Below, piece by piece: positions 8,313-16,494 of a stretch of DNA of 64,000 bases. The notes under the pieces are model-generated. The model worked only from the letters and a program-made list of their open reading frames with translations. It was not told the origin of the DNA and searched no databases. The stretch's first letter is position 1. Every line of letters begins with the position of its first letter. The stretch comes from Maribacter forsetii DSM 18668 (GTDB lineage Bacteria > Bacteroidota > Bacteroidia > Flavobacteriales > Flavobacteriaceae), in contig NZ_JQLH01000001.1 of the NCBI RefSeq assembly GCF_000744105.1, forward strand, positions 3,348,001-3,412,000, read 5' to 3'. Both the position numbers and the translations under genes were made by a program.

Positions 8313-10340
8313 ATGAAAAAAATGTTGAGATTACAAAACTTTTTACTGCTACTCACCATTGCAATGGTTACATGGTCTTGTAGTGACGATGATGATGTAG
8401 AACCTATTACATCTGACGAATTAACCATTGTTGAAACTGCCCAGGCAGAAGACGCTCTTTCTTCATTGGTTTCCGCACTTACTACTGTAGATAATTCTGA
8501 AGGAACAGATTTAGTTGGTACATTGAGTTCTGAAGGTCCTTTTACCGTTTTTGCCCCAACAAATGATGCTTTTACAGCATTATTAAATCAATTAGATGAT
8601 TTTGAATCACTATCCGATTTTGACACAGATGAAGAAAGAGCAATTTTAACCTCTATTTTAACTTATCACGTTGTTTCAGGTGTTGCGGCAAGTTCTTCAG
8701 ACCTTACCAACGGAATGACAGTTACCACTGTTCAAGGTGAAGATTTGACCATTAATATAGATGATGATGTATTTATTGATGATGCAACTGAGGTAGACGC
8801 CCAAGTTGTTATTGCTGATGTGGAAGCAAGTAATGGAGTGGTTCATGTTATTGATAAAGTAATGTTGCCACAAGCAATTATCGACGCTTTAAATGGCGAA
8901 GAAATGCCTGAGGAAAATGGAACTTTAGTTGATATAGTTGTAGCTACAGAACCACTATCGCTATTAGAAGCTGCAGTAATCAAAGCTGATTTGGTTGCAA
9001 CTCTTAATTCTGACGGTCCTTTTACCGTTTTTGCTCCTACCGATGATGCTTTTGTTGCGTTATTGGAGGTTCTAGGAGATGATTACAATAGTCTTGATGA
9101 TTTTGATACCGATGAAGAAATTGCTCTATTAAAGAATATTTTATTATTTCATGTGGTTGCTGCAGAAGTAAAATCAACTGATTTGGCTGCAGGGCAAGTT
9201 GCTACGGCGTTGGAAAATAATAGCGTTGAAATTATAGCTTCGGGCGACACTTTTGTTATAGGCGATGCTTCTGATACTGACGCAAATATTACAGGTGTAG
9301 ACATTATGGCATCTAATGGTATTGCACATACAATAGATAAAGTCTTATTACCACAAGCGGCTATAGATTTCGTTACCAGTCTACAATTAAAAACCATTGT
9401 CGATACCGCTGTTGCAACAGATGATTTAAGCTTATTGGTAGATGCCCTGGTTCAAGCTGATGCCGGTTTAGTAGAAACTTTAAATGGTGACGGTCCTTTT
9501 ACCGTTTTTGCACCAACAAACGCTGCTTTTGCCGCTTTGCTAGAAACATTAGGTGATGATTTTAACAGTCTTGCAGATTTTGATACTGAAGACGAGAAAG
9601 CACTTTTAACTAAAGTATTAACTTATCACGTGGTTGCCGGTACAGCTGCCTTTTCAACTGACTTAACTAACGGGCAAGCCATTGAAACCGTTCAAGGTGA
9701 AAACGTAACAGTAGTATTAACCGACAATGGTGTTCAAATTATGGATGCAACCGAAACCAATGCAAATGTTGCTTTGGCAGATGTAGCAGCAACTAATGGT
9801 GTCGTACACGTTATTGATAAAGTAATTTTGCCACAAGAGGTTTTAGATATGTTAGCCGCAATGAGTTTAAAAACAATTGTAGAGATTGCTGTTGAAACAG
9901 ACGATTTAAGTTTATTAGTAGACGCTCTTGGTCAAGCAGATGCTGGTTTGGTAGAAACATTAAGTGGTGACGGCCCATTTACGGTATTTGCCCCAACCAA
10001 CGATGCTTTTGTTGCTTTATTAGATTCTTTAGGTGAGGATTACAACAGTTTGGCGGATTTTGACACAGAAGCTGAAAAGGATTTATTGGCAACCATTCTT
10101 ACATATCACGTTGTTTCTGGTACCACAGCTTTCTCAACTGATTTAAGTGACGGACAGACAATTGCTACTTTTCAAGGTGAAAACGTAGGTATCAATATTA
10201 AGGAAGATGGTACTGTACACGTTGAGGATGCAAGTACAGATAACGCTACTGTAGTTACAGCAGATGTAGAAGCTAGTAACGGCGTAGTTCATGTAATCAA
10301 TAAGGTACTTTTACCACAAGCAGCACTTGATGCGCTATAA
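8313..10340 (+). CDS. Surface lipoprotein with four fasciclin (FAS1) domains
   Basis: A 675-residue acidic lipoprotein. The signal peptide ends in lipobox TWSC with Cys23, followed by SDDDD, which fits the Bacteroidota lipoprotein export signal that sends lipoproteins to the cell surface. Four FAS1 domains follow; the H1 motif GPFTVFAPTxxAF begins near residues 75, 235, 394 and 553, a period of about 159, each paired with an H2-like segment (VVHVIDKVMLPQ and variants). FAS1 domains mediate adhesion and matrix contacts. Domains 3 and 4 are much more alike than 1 and 2, suggesting a recent duplication. It is transcribed alone, from an AT-rich leader, and ends at a strong terminator. Adhesion or biofilm role is inference from the family. 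Confidence 0.95.
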   Translation: MKKMLRLQNFLLLLTIAMVTWSCSDDDDVEPITSDELTIVETAQAEDALSSLVSALTTVDNSEGTDLVGTLSSEGPFTVFAPTNDAFTALLNQLDDFESLSDFDTDEERAILTSILTYHVVSGVAASSSDLTNGMTVTTVQGEDLTINIDDDVFIDDATEVDAQVVIADVEASNGVVHVIDKVMLPQAIIDALNGEEMPEENGTLVDIVVATEPLSLLEAAVIKADLVATLNSDGPFTVFAPTDDAFVALLEVLGDDYNSLDDFDTDEEIALLKNILLFHVVAAEVKSTDLAAGQVATALENNSVEIIASGDTFVIGDASDTDANITGVDIMASNGIAHTIDKVLLPQAAIDFVTSLQLKTIVDTAVATDDLSLLVDALVQADAGLVETLNGDGPFTVFAPTNAAFAALLETLGDDFNSLADFDTEDEKALLTKVLTYHVVAGTAAFSTDLTNGQAIETVQGENVTVVLTDNGVQIMDATETNANVALADVAATNGVVHVIDKVILPQEVLDMLAAMSLKTIVEIAVETDDLSLLVDALGQADAGLVETLSGDGPFTVFAPTNDAFVALLDSLGEDYNSLADFDTEAEKDLLATILTYHVVSGTTAFSTDLSDGQTIATFQGENVGINIKEDGTVHVEDASTDNATVVTADVEASNGVVHVINKVLLPQAALDAL

Positions 10341-10367
10341 TAATTACGATTCAATTCAACACAAAAG

Positions 10368-10398
10368 AAAACCTTCCTAGAAATAGGAAGGTTTTTTT
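10368..10398 (+). terminator. Intrinsic terminator of the fasciclin gene
   Basis: Arms AAAACCTTCCTA and TAGGAAGGTTTT with a GAAA tetraloop, followed by three more T. It is a textbook intrinsic terminator 28 bases after the stop. Confidence 0.9.
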
Positions 10399-10538
10399 AT
10401 GCCTTAAAATGGCTAACATCATTATACACTCTTTTAACATACAATTAATCAACCTTGACAACTAACTTTTTATAGAACCTTTAATTAATTACATCTTTGA
10501 CATCCCAAATCTTACCAAACCAAGCCTTAACCAATGGC

Positions 10539-10575
10539 AAAAGCCCTTTCAAAATTGAAAGGGCTTTTATTTTTA
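10539..10575. terminator. Second terminator-like palindrome, downstream of yidC
   Basis: AAAAGCCCTTTCAA and TTGAAAGGGCTTTT are near-contiguous arms, followed on the plus strand by ATTTTTAT. It lies 28 bases beyond the yidC stop and can serve yidC (minus) and back up the fasciclin terminator (plus). Confidence 0.75.
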
Positions 10576-10595
10576 TATGAGTATATGAAGTTTTT

Positions 10596-12449
10596 TTAAT
10601 TCTTCTTCTGCGCTTCTGCTTGCTCCATCATTTCACGCATTTTCTTTTGAAACTTGTTCTCCTTTTTAGGTTTCTTCTTATTCTCTTGTATTTGAGCATG
10701 TATCTTATCATTATCTATGATAACATTCTTAATAACCAGCATAATACCTATAGTAATTAAGTTAGACACAAAATAATACAAACTTAAACCACTCGCATAG
10801 TTGTTAAAGAAAAACAACATCATAAAAGGCATTAGATACATAATGAACTTCATGTTAGGCATACCAGGTTGTGTTGGCATGTTCTGACCCGTAGTCATAT
10901 TCATGTAAAAGAAAATTGCTATGGAAGCCAATATTGGAAACAAACTTACGTGGTCTCCATAGAAAGGAATTGAGAATCCTTCTGGGAACTGATAAATAGT
11001 ATCAAAAGACGAAAGGTCATCTGCCCATAAGAATGATTTTTGACGTAATGCGAACGATGTTGGGAAAAACATGAAAAGCGCATAAAAAATAGGCATTTGT
11101 ATGACCGCCGGTATACAACCACTCATAGGGCTGACCCCAGCCTTACCATACAATTTCATGGTTTCTTGCTGCTTCTTCATCGCATTGTCCTTGTACTTCT
11201 CCCCTAACTCCGTGATTTCAGGTTTCAACACCTTCATCTTCGCTTGAGATAAATACGACTTATAGGTTACTGGCGACATTGCCAAACGAACTAAGATCGT
11301 CATAATAACAATTGCTATACCGTAAGGGAAATACGTACTGATCAGGCCGTAGAAAGGTGTAAACACATAACGGTTGATCCACCCGAAAATACCCCAACCA
11401 AAAGGAATAGAATCTACTAAACCTAAATCTTCGTACTGAGATAAGGTATCAACATCGGTAGGACCAAAATACCAATGTAAATCTTTAGATATTTCTCCAC
11501 CTTCCAATTCCACAGGTAAAGCAGATGCATATTCTTTAGTAAAACCAAAAGTTCTACTTTCTTCTTCCACTAAATTAACAGAAGTAAGATCACCACCTTT
11601 AAAAGGCTCATCAGCTGCTAGAATACTGCTAAAAAAATGCTGTCTGTATGAAATCCACTTTATATCTTCTTCAGTTTCCTCGTCATCACTTCCTTCAGAA
11701 AGTTTACTTATTTTACCATCTTCATGGTTATAGGTTAAACGTGTATACCTGTTTTCATATTGAATACTTTTTGAGTGGCGTATCCCTTTTAATTTCCAAT
11801 CTAAGGTTACCGGCTTACTTGTACTAATAACATTGTCCAAACCTTTAGACTTGATCGTAAAGTCAACTAAATAATCGTTCGGCTTAATAACATATCTATA
11901 CTCTAAGTATTGATTACCTGATGTCTTAGCTTTTAATGATAATACCTTATTACCATTGTCATTTGACATTGTTGGCTCAAAATATAAATCCTGAGTATTC
12001 AATGTTCTATTATCAGAAGTGGCAAAATCCAATCCGAAAGAAGCATTACCATCCTTTATTAAATATACAGGTACAGAATCATAGGTAACGAATTGTTTCA
12101 TTTTCGCTTCTACAATTTGTCCACCTTTATTACTAATCTTTAATAAAAGCACTTCATTCTCAAAAGTAGTAATGTCATTAGAAGGTTTTGTAAAACCAAA
12201 TGCGCCAAGTTTACCTTGGTAATTGGCAACTGCAGTAGAATCTTGTAAATCTAATTGCGGTACATCATTAATAACAGTTTCTGTTCCTGAATTTTCTGAT
12301 GCCTTTGCAGCCTCTACTTGTTCTTGCTTTGCCTTTTCTGCCTCTAACTCTTCTGGAGTTGGCTGATTTTGGTAAAACATGAAGATGAGTATTCCAAAAA
12401 TAAGCACGAAGCCAATTATGGATTGTACATCAAATTTCTTTTCTTCCAT
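10596..12449 (-). CDS. yidC: Membrane protein insertase YidC
   Basis: YidC inserts and folds inner-membrane proteins, alone or with SecYEG. The 617-residue protein has an N-terminal anchor (IIGFVLIFGILIFMFY), a large periplasmic beta-sandwich domain to about residue 350, and the conserved five-helix core. The core carries the hydrophilic groove Arg in ILVRLAMSPVTYKSYL, the cytoplasmic hairpin AKMKVLKPEITELGEKY, and YALFMFFPTSFALRQ. The tail is Lys-rich (KKPKKENKFQKKMREMM), which could contact ribosomes. Length and layout fit the Bacteroidota/Gram-negative form. It lies 69 bases after pyrG with its own -7 box, so it may be transcribed both alone and with pyrG. Confidence 0.97.
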   Translation of the reverse strand: MEEKKFDVQSIIGFVLIFGILIFMFYQNQPTPEELEAEKAKQEQVEAAKASENSGTETVINDVPQLDLQDSTAVANYQGKLGAFGFTKPSNDITTFENEVLLLKISNKGGQIVEAKMKQFVTYDSVPVYLIKDGNASFGLDFATSDNRTLNTQDLYFEPTMSNDNGNKVLSLKAKTSGNQYLEYRYVIKPNDYLVDFTIKSKGLDNVISTSKPVTLDWKLKGIRHSKSIQYENRYTRLTYNHEDGKISKLSEGSDDEETEEDIKWISYRQHFFSSILAADEPFKGGDLTSVNLVEEESRTFGFTKEYASALPVELEGGEISKDLHWYFGPTDVDTLSQYEDLGLVDSIPFGWGIFGWINRYVFTPFYGLISTYFPYGIAIVIMTILVRLAMSPVTYKSYLSQAKMKVLKPEITELGEKYKDNAMKKQQETMKLYGKAGVSPMSGCIPAVIQMPIFYALFMFFPTSFALRQKSFLWADDLSSFDTIYQFPEGFSIPFYGDHVSLFPILASIAIFFYMNMTTGQNMPTQPGMPNMKFIMYLMPFMMLFFFNNYASGLSLYYFVSNLITIGIMLVIKNVIIDNDKIHAQIQENKKKPKKENKFQKKMREMMEQAEAQKKN

Positions 12450-12494
12450 GTGGTATTTCTAATTAATTGGGAATATTTTGAGTTTTTAAGAAAG

Positions 12495-12502
12495 CAAATA
12501 TA
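12495..12502 (-). promoter_or_regulatory. Putative -7 box (TAnnTTTG) for yidC
   Basis: Reads TATATTTG on the minus strand, 45 bases before the yidC ATG, in the pyrG-yidC gap. Confidence 0.45.
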
Positions 12503-12518
12503 TGTCCAAATATGGTGT

Positions 12519-14156
12519 TTATGCCAATGTGGCATTAGTTTGTGCATTTTTATGCTCTAAAGCAGCCTTAACCAAGCCAACAAACAATGGATGTGGATTA
12601 GCTACCGTACTCTTATACTCTGGGTGATACTGCACGCCAATAAACCAAGGATGATCATCTAACTCTACAATTTCAACCAAATTGGTTTCTTTATTAAAAC
12701 CTGTTGCTTTTAGACCTGCATTCTCTAATTGCTCTAAATATGCATTGTTAAACTCATATCTATGACGATGACGCTCAGAAATTTGAGACTCACCATTATA
12801 CATTTCTTTAACAAGACTACCTTCCTTCAATTCACAATCCCACGCACCTAAACGCATTGTACCACCTTTATCGGTAATACTTTTTTGTTCTTCCATAATA
12901 CTAATTACCGGATCAGGAGTGTTTTCATCCATCTCGGTAGAATTTGCATTTACAAGACCTAACACATTACGTGCATATTCAATAACTGCCATCTGCATAC
13001 CTAAGCATATACCCAAAAATGGAATATTCATTACACGTGCATATTCAACAGCCTTCACTTTACCTTCTATACCACGCTCACCAAAGCCTGGTGCTACCAA
13101 AATAGCATCCAATCCTTTTAGCTTGTTCTCATAGTTGGCAGCCGTAATATATTCTGAATGAACAGATTTTACTTTTACTTTTACCTCGTTAGCAGCTCCC
13201 GCATGTATAAAAGCTTCTAGAATAGATTTATATGAATCTTGTAGCTCTACATACTTACCAACTAAACCTATAGTAACTTCATCTTTTGGGTTCTTATGTC
13301 TCGCCAAGAACTCGTTCCAACGACCTAAATCTGGAGCTACCTCATTAGGCAATGCCAATTTCTGTAAGGTTACTGTATCTAAACCTTCTTCTTGCATTAA
13401 TAACGGCACATCATAAATTGTAGATGCATCAATACTTTGTATAACCGCTTCACGCTTTACATTACAGAAAAGTGCTAGTTTATCTTTAATATCATTAGAA
13501 ATCTCATGCTCTGTTCTGCACACCAAAATATCGGCTTTTATACCGCTTTCCATTAATGTTTTTACAGAGTGTTGTGTAGGTTTGGTCTTTAATTCACCTG
13601 CAGCGGATAAATAGGGCACCAAAGTTAAATGAATAACAATGGCATTGTTATCTCCAAGTTCCCAAAGAAGTTGACGAACCGCTTCAATATATGGCAAAGA
13701 TTCAATATCACCTACCGTACCACCAATTTCAGTAATCACAATATCATATTCACCACTTTTACCTAAAACCTGAACACGTTCTTTAATTTCATTTGTAATG
13801 TGGGGAACCACTTGTACGGTCTTACCTAAAAATTCCCCTCTACGTTCTTTTTCAATAACGCTTTGGTAAATTCTACCTGTAGTAACATTATTCGCTTGAG
13901 ATGTACGAACATTTAAAAAACGCTCATAATGACCTAAATCTAGATCTGTTTCCGCACCATCATCAGTTACATAACATTCGCCATGCTCATAAGGGTTTAA
14001 AGTTCCTGGATCTACATTAATGTAAGGATCTAGTTTTTGAATGGTAGTTTTGTAGCCGCGAGATTGCAGTAATTTCGCCAAAGATGCAGCAATGATGCCT
14101 TTTCCTAACGAAGAAGTAACGCCTCCCGTAACGAAGATGTATTTGGTTTGTGCCAT
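12519..14156 (-). CDS. pyrG: CTP synthase PyrG
   Basis: PyrG makes CTP from UTP, ATP and glutamine, the last step of pyrimidine nucleotide synthesis. The 545-residue protein has the N-terminal synthetase domain with P-loop VTSSLGKGIIAASL (13-26), the conserved KLDPYINVDPGTLNP segment and ITEIGGTVGDIES. It then has a class I glutamine amidotransferase domain (about 295-540) with oxyanion segment GFGERG, nucleophile Cys384 in FLGICLGMQ, and His/Glu in GVQYHPEYKS. It is full length and uses the ATG at 14156. The -7 box upstream separates it from the DUF3820 gene. Known regulation is by GTP and CTP at the enzyme level. Confidence 0.98.
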   Translation of the reverse strand: MAQTKYIFVTGGVTSSLGKGIIAASLAKLLQSRGYKTTIQKLDPYINVDPGTLNPYEHGECYVTDDGAETDLDLGHYERFLNVRTSQANNVTTGRIYQSVIEKERRGEFLGKTVQVVPHITNEIKERVQVLGKSGEYDIVITEIGGTVGDIESLPYIEAVRQLLWELGDNNAIVIHLTLVPYLSAAGELKTKPTQHSVKTLMESGIKADILVCRTEHEISNDIKDKLALFCNVKREAVIQSIDASTIYDVPLLMQEEGLDTVTLQKLALPNEVAPDLGRWNEFLARHKNPKDEVTIGLVGKYVELQDSYKSILEAFIHAGAANEVKVKVKSVHSEYITAANYENKLKGLDAILVAPGFGERGIEGKVKAVEYARVMNIPFLGICLGMQMAVIEYARNVLGLVNANSTEMDENTPDPVISIMEEQKSITDKGGTMRLGAWDCELKEGSLVKEMYNGESQISERHRHRYEFNNAYLEQLENAGLKATGFNKETNLVEIVELDDHPWFIGVQYHPEYKSTVANPHPLFVGLVKAALEHKNAQTNATLA

Positions 14157-14181
14157 GTATCAATTTCTATGTTACGGGACA

Positions 14182-14189
14182 CAAAGTTA
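14182..14189 (-). promoter_or_regulatory. Putative -7 box (TAnnTTTG) for pyrG
   Basis: Reads TAACTTTG on the minus strand within TTGTAACTTTGTG, 25 bases before the pyrG ATG. Confidence 0.5.
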
Positions 14190-14206
14190 CAAATTGAGGT
14201 GAGAAC

Positions 14207-14449
14207 TTAACGGGTTTCCTTAGGAAAATGTTTTTGTATTTTTCGAATTATCGATTCTAAGCCATTTGTTTTGATTTCTAACATAGATTGCAACAAATCT
14301 CCCAATTTACCATCAGGAAATCCTTTTTGTTTAAACCATACCAAATAAGGTTCCGGCAAATCTATTAGATACCTACCCTTAAACTTACCAAATGGCATTC
14401 TGTAATGTGCCAATTCTATTAATTTTTCCTTATCAGGATTTATTTCCAT
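14207..14449 (-). CDS. DUF3820 family protein
   Basis: An 80-residue cytoplasmic protein of the DUF3820 family. The signature is MPFGKFKGRYLIDLP followed by PYLVWFKQKGFPDGKLG, then a helix (LLQSMLEI). The FGK-x-KG, PxYxxW and FP positions also occur in the C-terminal module of the 3'-5' exonuclease at 44214-44990, so the two probably share a fold. Family members are sometimes labelled as quorum-sensing-regulated virulence factors, but that role is not supported here. It is 50 bases upstream of pyrG on the same strand. Its first codons overlap the leader of the divergent isomerase gene. Function is unknown; a nucleic-acid-binding role is inference from the exonuclease relationship. Confidence 0.83.
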   Translation of the reverse strand: MEINPDKEKLIELAHYRMPFGKFKGRYLIDLPEPYLVWFKQKGFPDGKLGDLLQSMLEIKTNGLESIIRKIQKHFPKETR

Positions 14450-14499
14450 TTTTTAATCTAAAAAAATTATCTTTAAAAAAATCAACAACTCACAACAAC

Positions 14500-15369
14500 A
14501 TGAAACGAAGAAATTTTATTGGAACCTCGGCGGCGGCGTCTGTTGGTTTCTTAACTACATCTGCTACAGCAGCAAGCAAAAATAAAAATGAAGCTACCGC
14601 CAAACTAAAGTACAATATAAACCATAGTGTTTGTTATTGGTGCTATGGGAGCATCCCTTTTGAAGATTTTCTTAAAAATTTAGTAGAACTTGATATACGT
14701 TCTGTAGATCTAGTGGGACCGGATGAATTTCTGCTTTTAAAAAAATATAATATCCACGCTGCCATGTGTTGGGGTGCTGGCATGGGTATTGAAAAAGGTT
14801 TTAACGACCTCTCTTTACATGATGAACTTATCGCAGACTACGAACGTGTTATTCCGTTAGTAGCTGAAGCCGGTTACACCAACCTTATATGCTTTAGTGG
14901 TAATAGAAACGGAATGAACGACCTAGTTGGTTTACGTAACTGTGCCATTGGATTAAAAAAATTAATGCCTTTGGCTGAAAAGCACGGTGTTGTTTTACAA
15001 ATGGAACTTTTAAACAGTAAGGTGGACCATAAAGACTATATGTGCGATACTTCTGAGTGGGGCGTTTCTCTTTGCGAAGCCATAGGTTCTGAGCATTTTA
15101 AACTGCTATACGATATTTACCATATGCAAATTATGGAGGGCGACATTATAAGAAATATCGAAAATTACCACCAATACTACGGACACTACCACACAGGCGG
15201 AAACCCCGGTAGGCACGAGATAGATGAAACACAGGAAATTTTCTACCCTGCCGTAATGAAGGCTATTTTAAAAACGGGTTATACCGGACACGTAGCACAG
15301 GAATTTGTTCCTAGTTGGGAAAATAAAATAGACGCTTTAAAACAAGGCGTTACTATTTGTGATGTGTAG
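14500..15369 (+). CDS. Tat-exported TIM-barrel isomerase (hydroxypyruvate isomerase-like)
   Basis: A 289-residue protein. The ATG at 14500 is chosen because it opens into a Tat-type signal (MKRRNFIGTSAAASVGFL) with twin arginine; a longer in-frame start at 14392 would overlap the divergent gene and mask the signal. The rest is an AP-endonuclease-2/xylose-isomerase-like TIM barrel close to hydroxypyruvate isomerase: VLQMELLNSKVDHKDY, LLYDIYHMQIMEGD and HTGGNPGRHEID carry the Glu, Asp, His and metal-binding positions of that family, and HVAQEFVPSW has the final Glu. Enzymes of this group interconvert hydroxypyruvate/tartronate semialdehyde or keto-sugars. Periplasmic location and the nearby DUF1080/dehydrogenase genes suggest a sugar role, which is inference. 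Confidence 0.87.
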   Translation: MKRRNFIGTSAAASVGFLTTSATAASKNKNEATAKLKYNINHSVCYWCYGSIPFEDFLKNLVELDIRSVDLVGPDEFLLLKKYNIHAAMCWGAGMGIEKGFNDLSLHDELIADYERVIPLVAEAGYTNLICFSGNRNGMNDLVGLRNCAIGLKKLMPLAEKHGVVLQMELLNSKVDHKDYMCDTSEWGVSLCEAIGSEHFKLLYDIYHMQIMEGDIIRNIENYHQYYGHYHTGGNPGRHEIDETQEIFYPAVMKAILKTGYTGHVAQEFVPSWENKIDALKQGVTICDV

Positions 15370-15381
15370 TTTATCCAGTTA

Positions 15382-15550
15382 ATTAGTGAGCTGGTTCGTT
15401 AGTGAGCTCTTTATCAAAAAACAGCAAGCTGTTTTCTGATAAAACTTACTTCTCCTTTTCTATACAAGAAGATTGTTGATGTAATTTTAATGAATTCTTA
15501 TAACTCGAATCTAAAACCAATAAACTATTTCACTAATTCACTAATTCACT
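15382..15550. repeat. Short direct and inverted 8-mers framing a 170-base gap
   Basis: TTAGTGAGCT occurs at 15383-15392 and 15399-15408, and TCACTAAT (the reverse complement of ATTAGTGA, 15382-15389) is repeated in tandem at 15530-15537 and 15538-15545, then TCACT. The two ends are therefore inverted to each other. No gene is inside. Confidence 0.5.
15411..15442. terminator. Hairpin between convergent genes
   Basis: TTATCA-A-AAAACAG and CTGTTTT-C-TGATAA pair with one A/C mismatch and a CAAG loop. It lies between the isomerase gene (+) and the end of the DUF922 gene (-). The T-tract is poor on both strands, so terminator activity is only likely. Confidence 0.5.
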
Positions 15551-15564
15551 TTTAAACCATTAAG

Positions 15565-16101
15565 CTAAGATTTGATTAAAGCCTCTTCTATCTCTTTTAC
15601 CCAACGTTCTTGTACAGGTAGATTTCTAGAATAGTTGGTTTCTGAATCGTATTTATTTTGAAAATCGTTTAGTTGACGAATGGTGACCTTGTAGATTTTA
15701 CGAATCTCTTCTTTTACGTTCTTGGTAAATTTTGTCTCCGCCAATTTCTTTCGCAATTTGCGTGCATAGAGTTCGGTAATATCAAAATGTAATTGTTCGT
15801 GTAGCAAGGTTATGTCATTACAAAGCGCAGGTTTATACCATGACTTTGTTGGATAAAAATAGGCAAATACCTTATAATCTACCTGTAATTCATTATTCTC
15901 GTAATAAGTGGAAAAACGGTAGGTTATACCACTTGCCGTGGTTGCTGCTGCTCTTGAAGTTATGGGAGCAGCTCCTTTAAAATCGTTCCAAGTAAATCTA
16001 AAATCAGGTTCCCAAGACACTACTTCTTGACTCTGAACATTAGAGATGCTCAGTAGCGCTAAAAGAAATATAATAAAATGTACCTTTTTTATAAGTCCCA
16101 A
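15565..16101 (-). CDS. DUF922 family secreted putative zinc protease
   Basis: A 178-residue exported protein with signal peptide MGLIKKVHFIIFLLALLS... VQSQ. The motif HEQLHFDITE gives the metallopeptidase signature H101-E102-x-x-H105 followed by D107, the hallmark of DUF922, predicted secreted Zn-dependent proteases. The start is a TTG at 16101: it is the only usable start that keeps the signal peptide, and it overlaps the last 13 bases of the OsmC gene, so translation is likely coupled. The N-terminal part has a WxxDFxWxDFKG pattern and a beta-rich segment (YRFSTYYENN, DYKVFAYFYP). It is the last gene of the guaA cluster. Proteolytic activity is predicted, not shown; the natural substrate is unknown. 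Confidence 0.82.
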   Translation of the reverse strand: MGLIKKVHFIIFLLALLSISNVQSQEVVSWEPDFRFTWNDFKGAAPITSRAAATTASGITYRFSTYYENNELQVDYKVFAYFYPTKSWYKPALCNDITLLHEQLHFDITELYARKLRKKLAETKFTKNVKEEIRKIYKVTIRQLNDFQNKYDSETNYSRNLPVQERWVKEIEEALIKS

Positions 16102-16493
16102 TTATAAGTGATTACTTTCTCAATATCTGGATGTAAACTATAATGCACAGGGCAAGTGTTTGCCGTGTGCACCAAAATTTTTCTATTCTTATCTGATATT
16201 TCTTTTGGCAAATAAACCTCAACTTCTATTTTAGAAATTCTTCTTGGTGAAGCTGCCATATGTTTGGTAACCGATGCCGTAGTGCCTTTTAGGTCTACTT
16301 CCAATCCGTTTGCCTTAATACCCATCATCGTCAACATACAACTTGCTAAACCTGTAGCCACGGTATCGGTAGGTGAAAATGCCTGCCCTAATCCGTTATT
16401 ATCTACCGGTGCATCAGTAACAAAAGAATCGTTAGATTGTAAATGCACACATTCTGTTCTTAACTCGCCGTTGTAAGTAACCTTTGATGTCAT
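16089..16493 (-). CDS. OsmC family protein
   Basis: A 134-residue cytoplasmic protein of the OsmC/Ohr family, thiol peroxidases that reduce organic hydroperoxides. The two reactive cysteines are visible: Cys52 in TGLASCMLTMM and Cys114 in NTCPVHYSL. The fold pattern (N-terminal strand with TVEVxxxL-like YNGELRTECVHLQSND, central helix, final LHPDIEKVITYNW) is complete and the length is normal. It lies 1 base from the LysM/PBP gene and overlaps the DUF922 gene. Without a catalytic Arg assignment I cannot say whether it is an OsmC or a YhfA-type member. Role in oxidative stress is family-based. Confidence 0.92.
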   Translation of the reverse strand: MTSKVTYNGELRTECVHLQSNDSFVTDAPVDNNGLGQAFSPTDTVATGLASCMLTMMGIKANGLEVDLKGTTASVTKHMAASPRRISKIEVEVYLPKEISDKNRKILVHTANTCPVHYSLHPDIEKVITYNWDL

Positions 16494-16494
16494 T

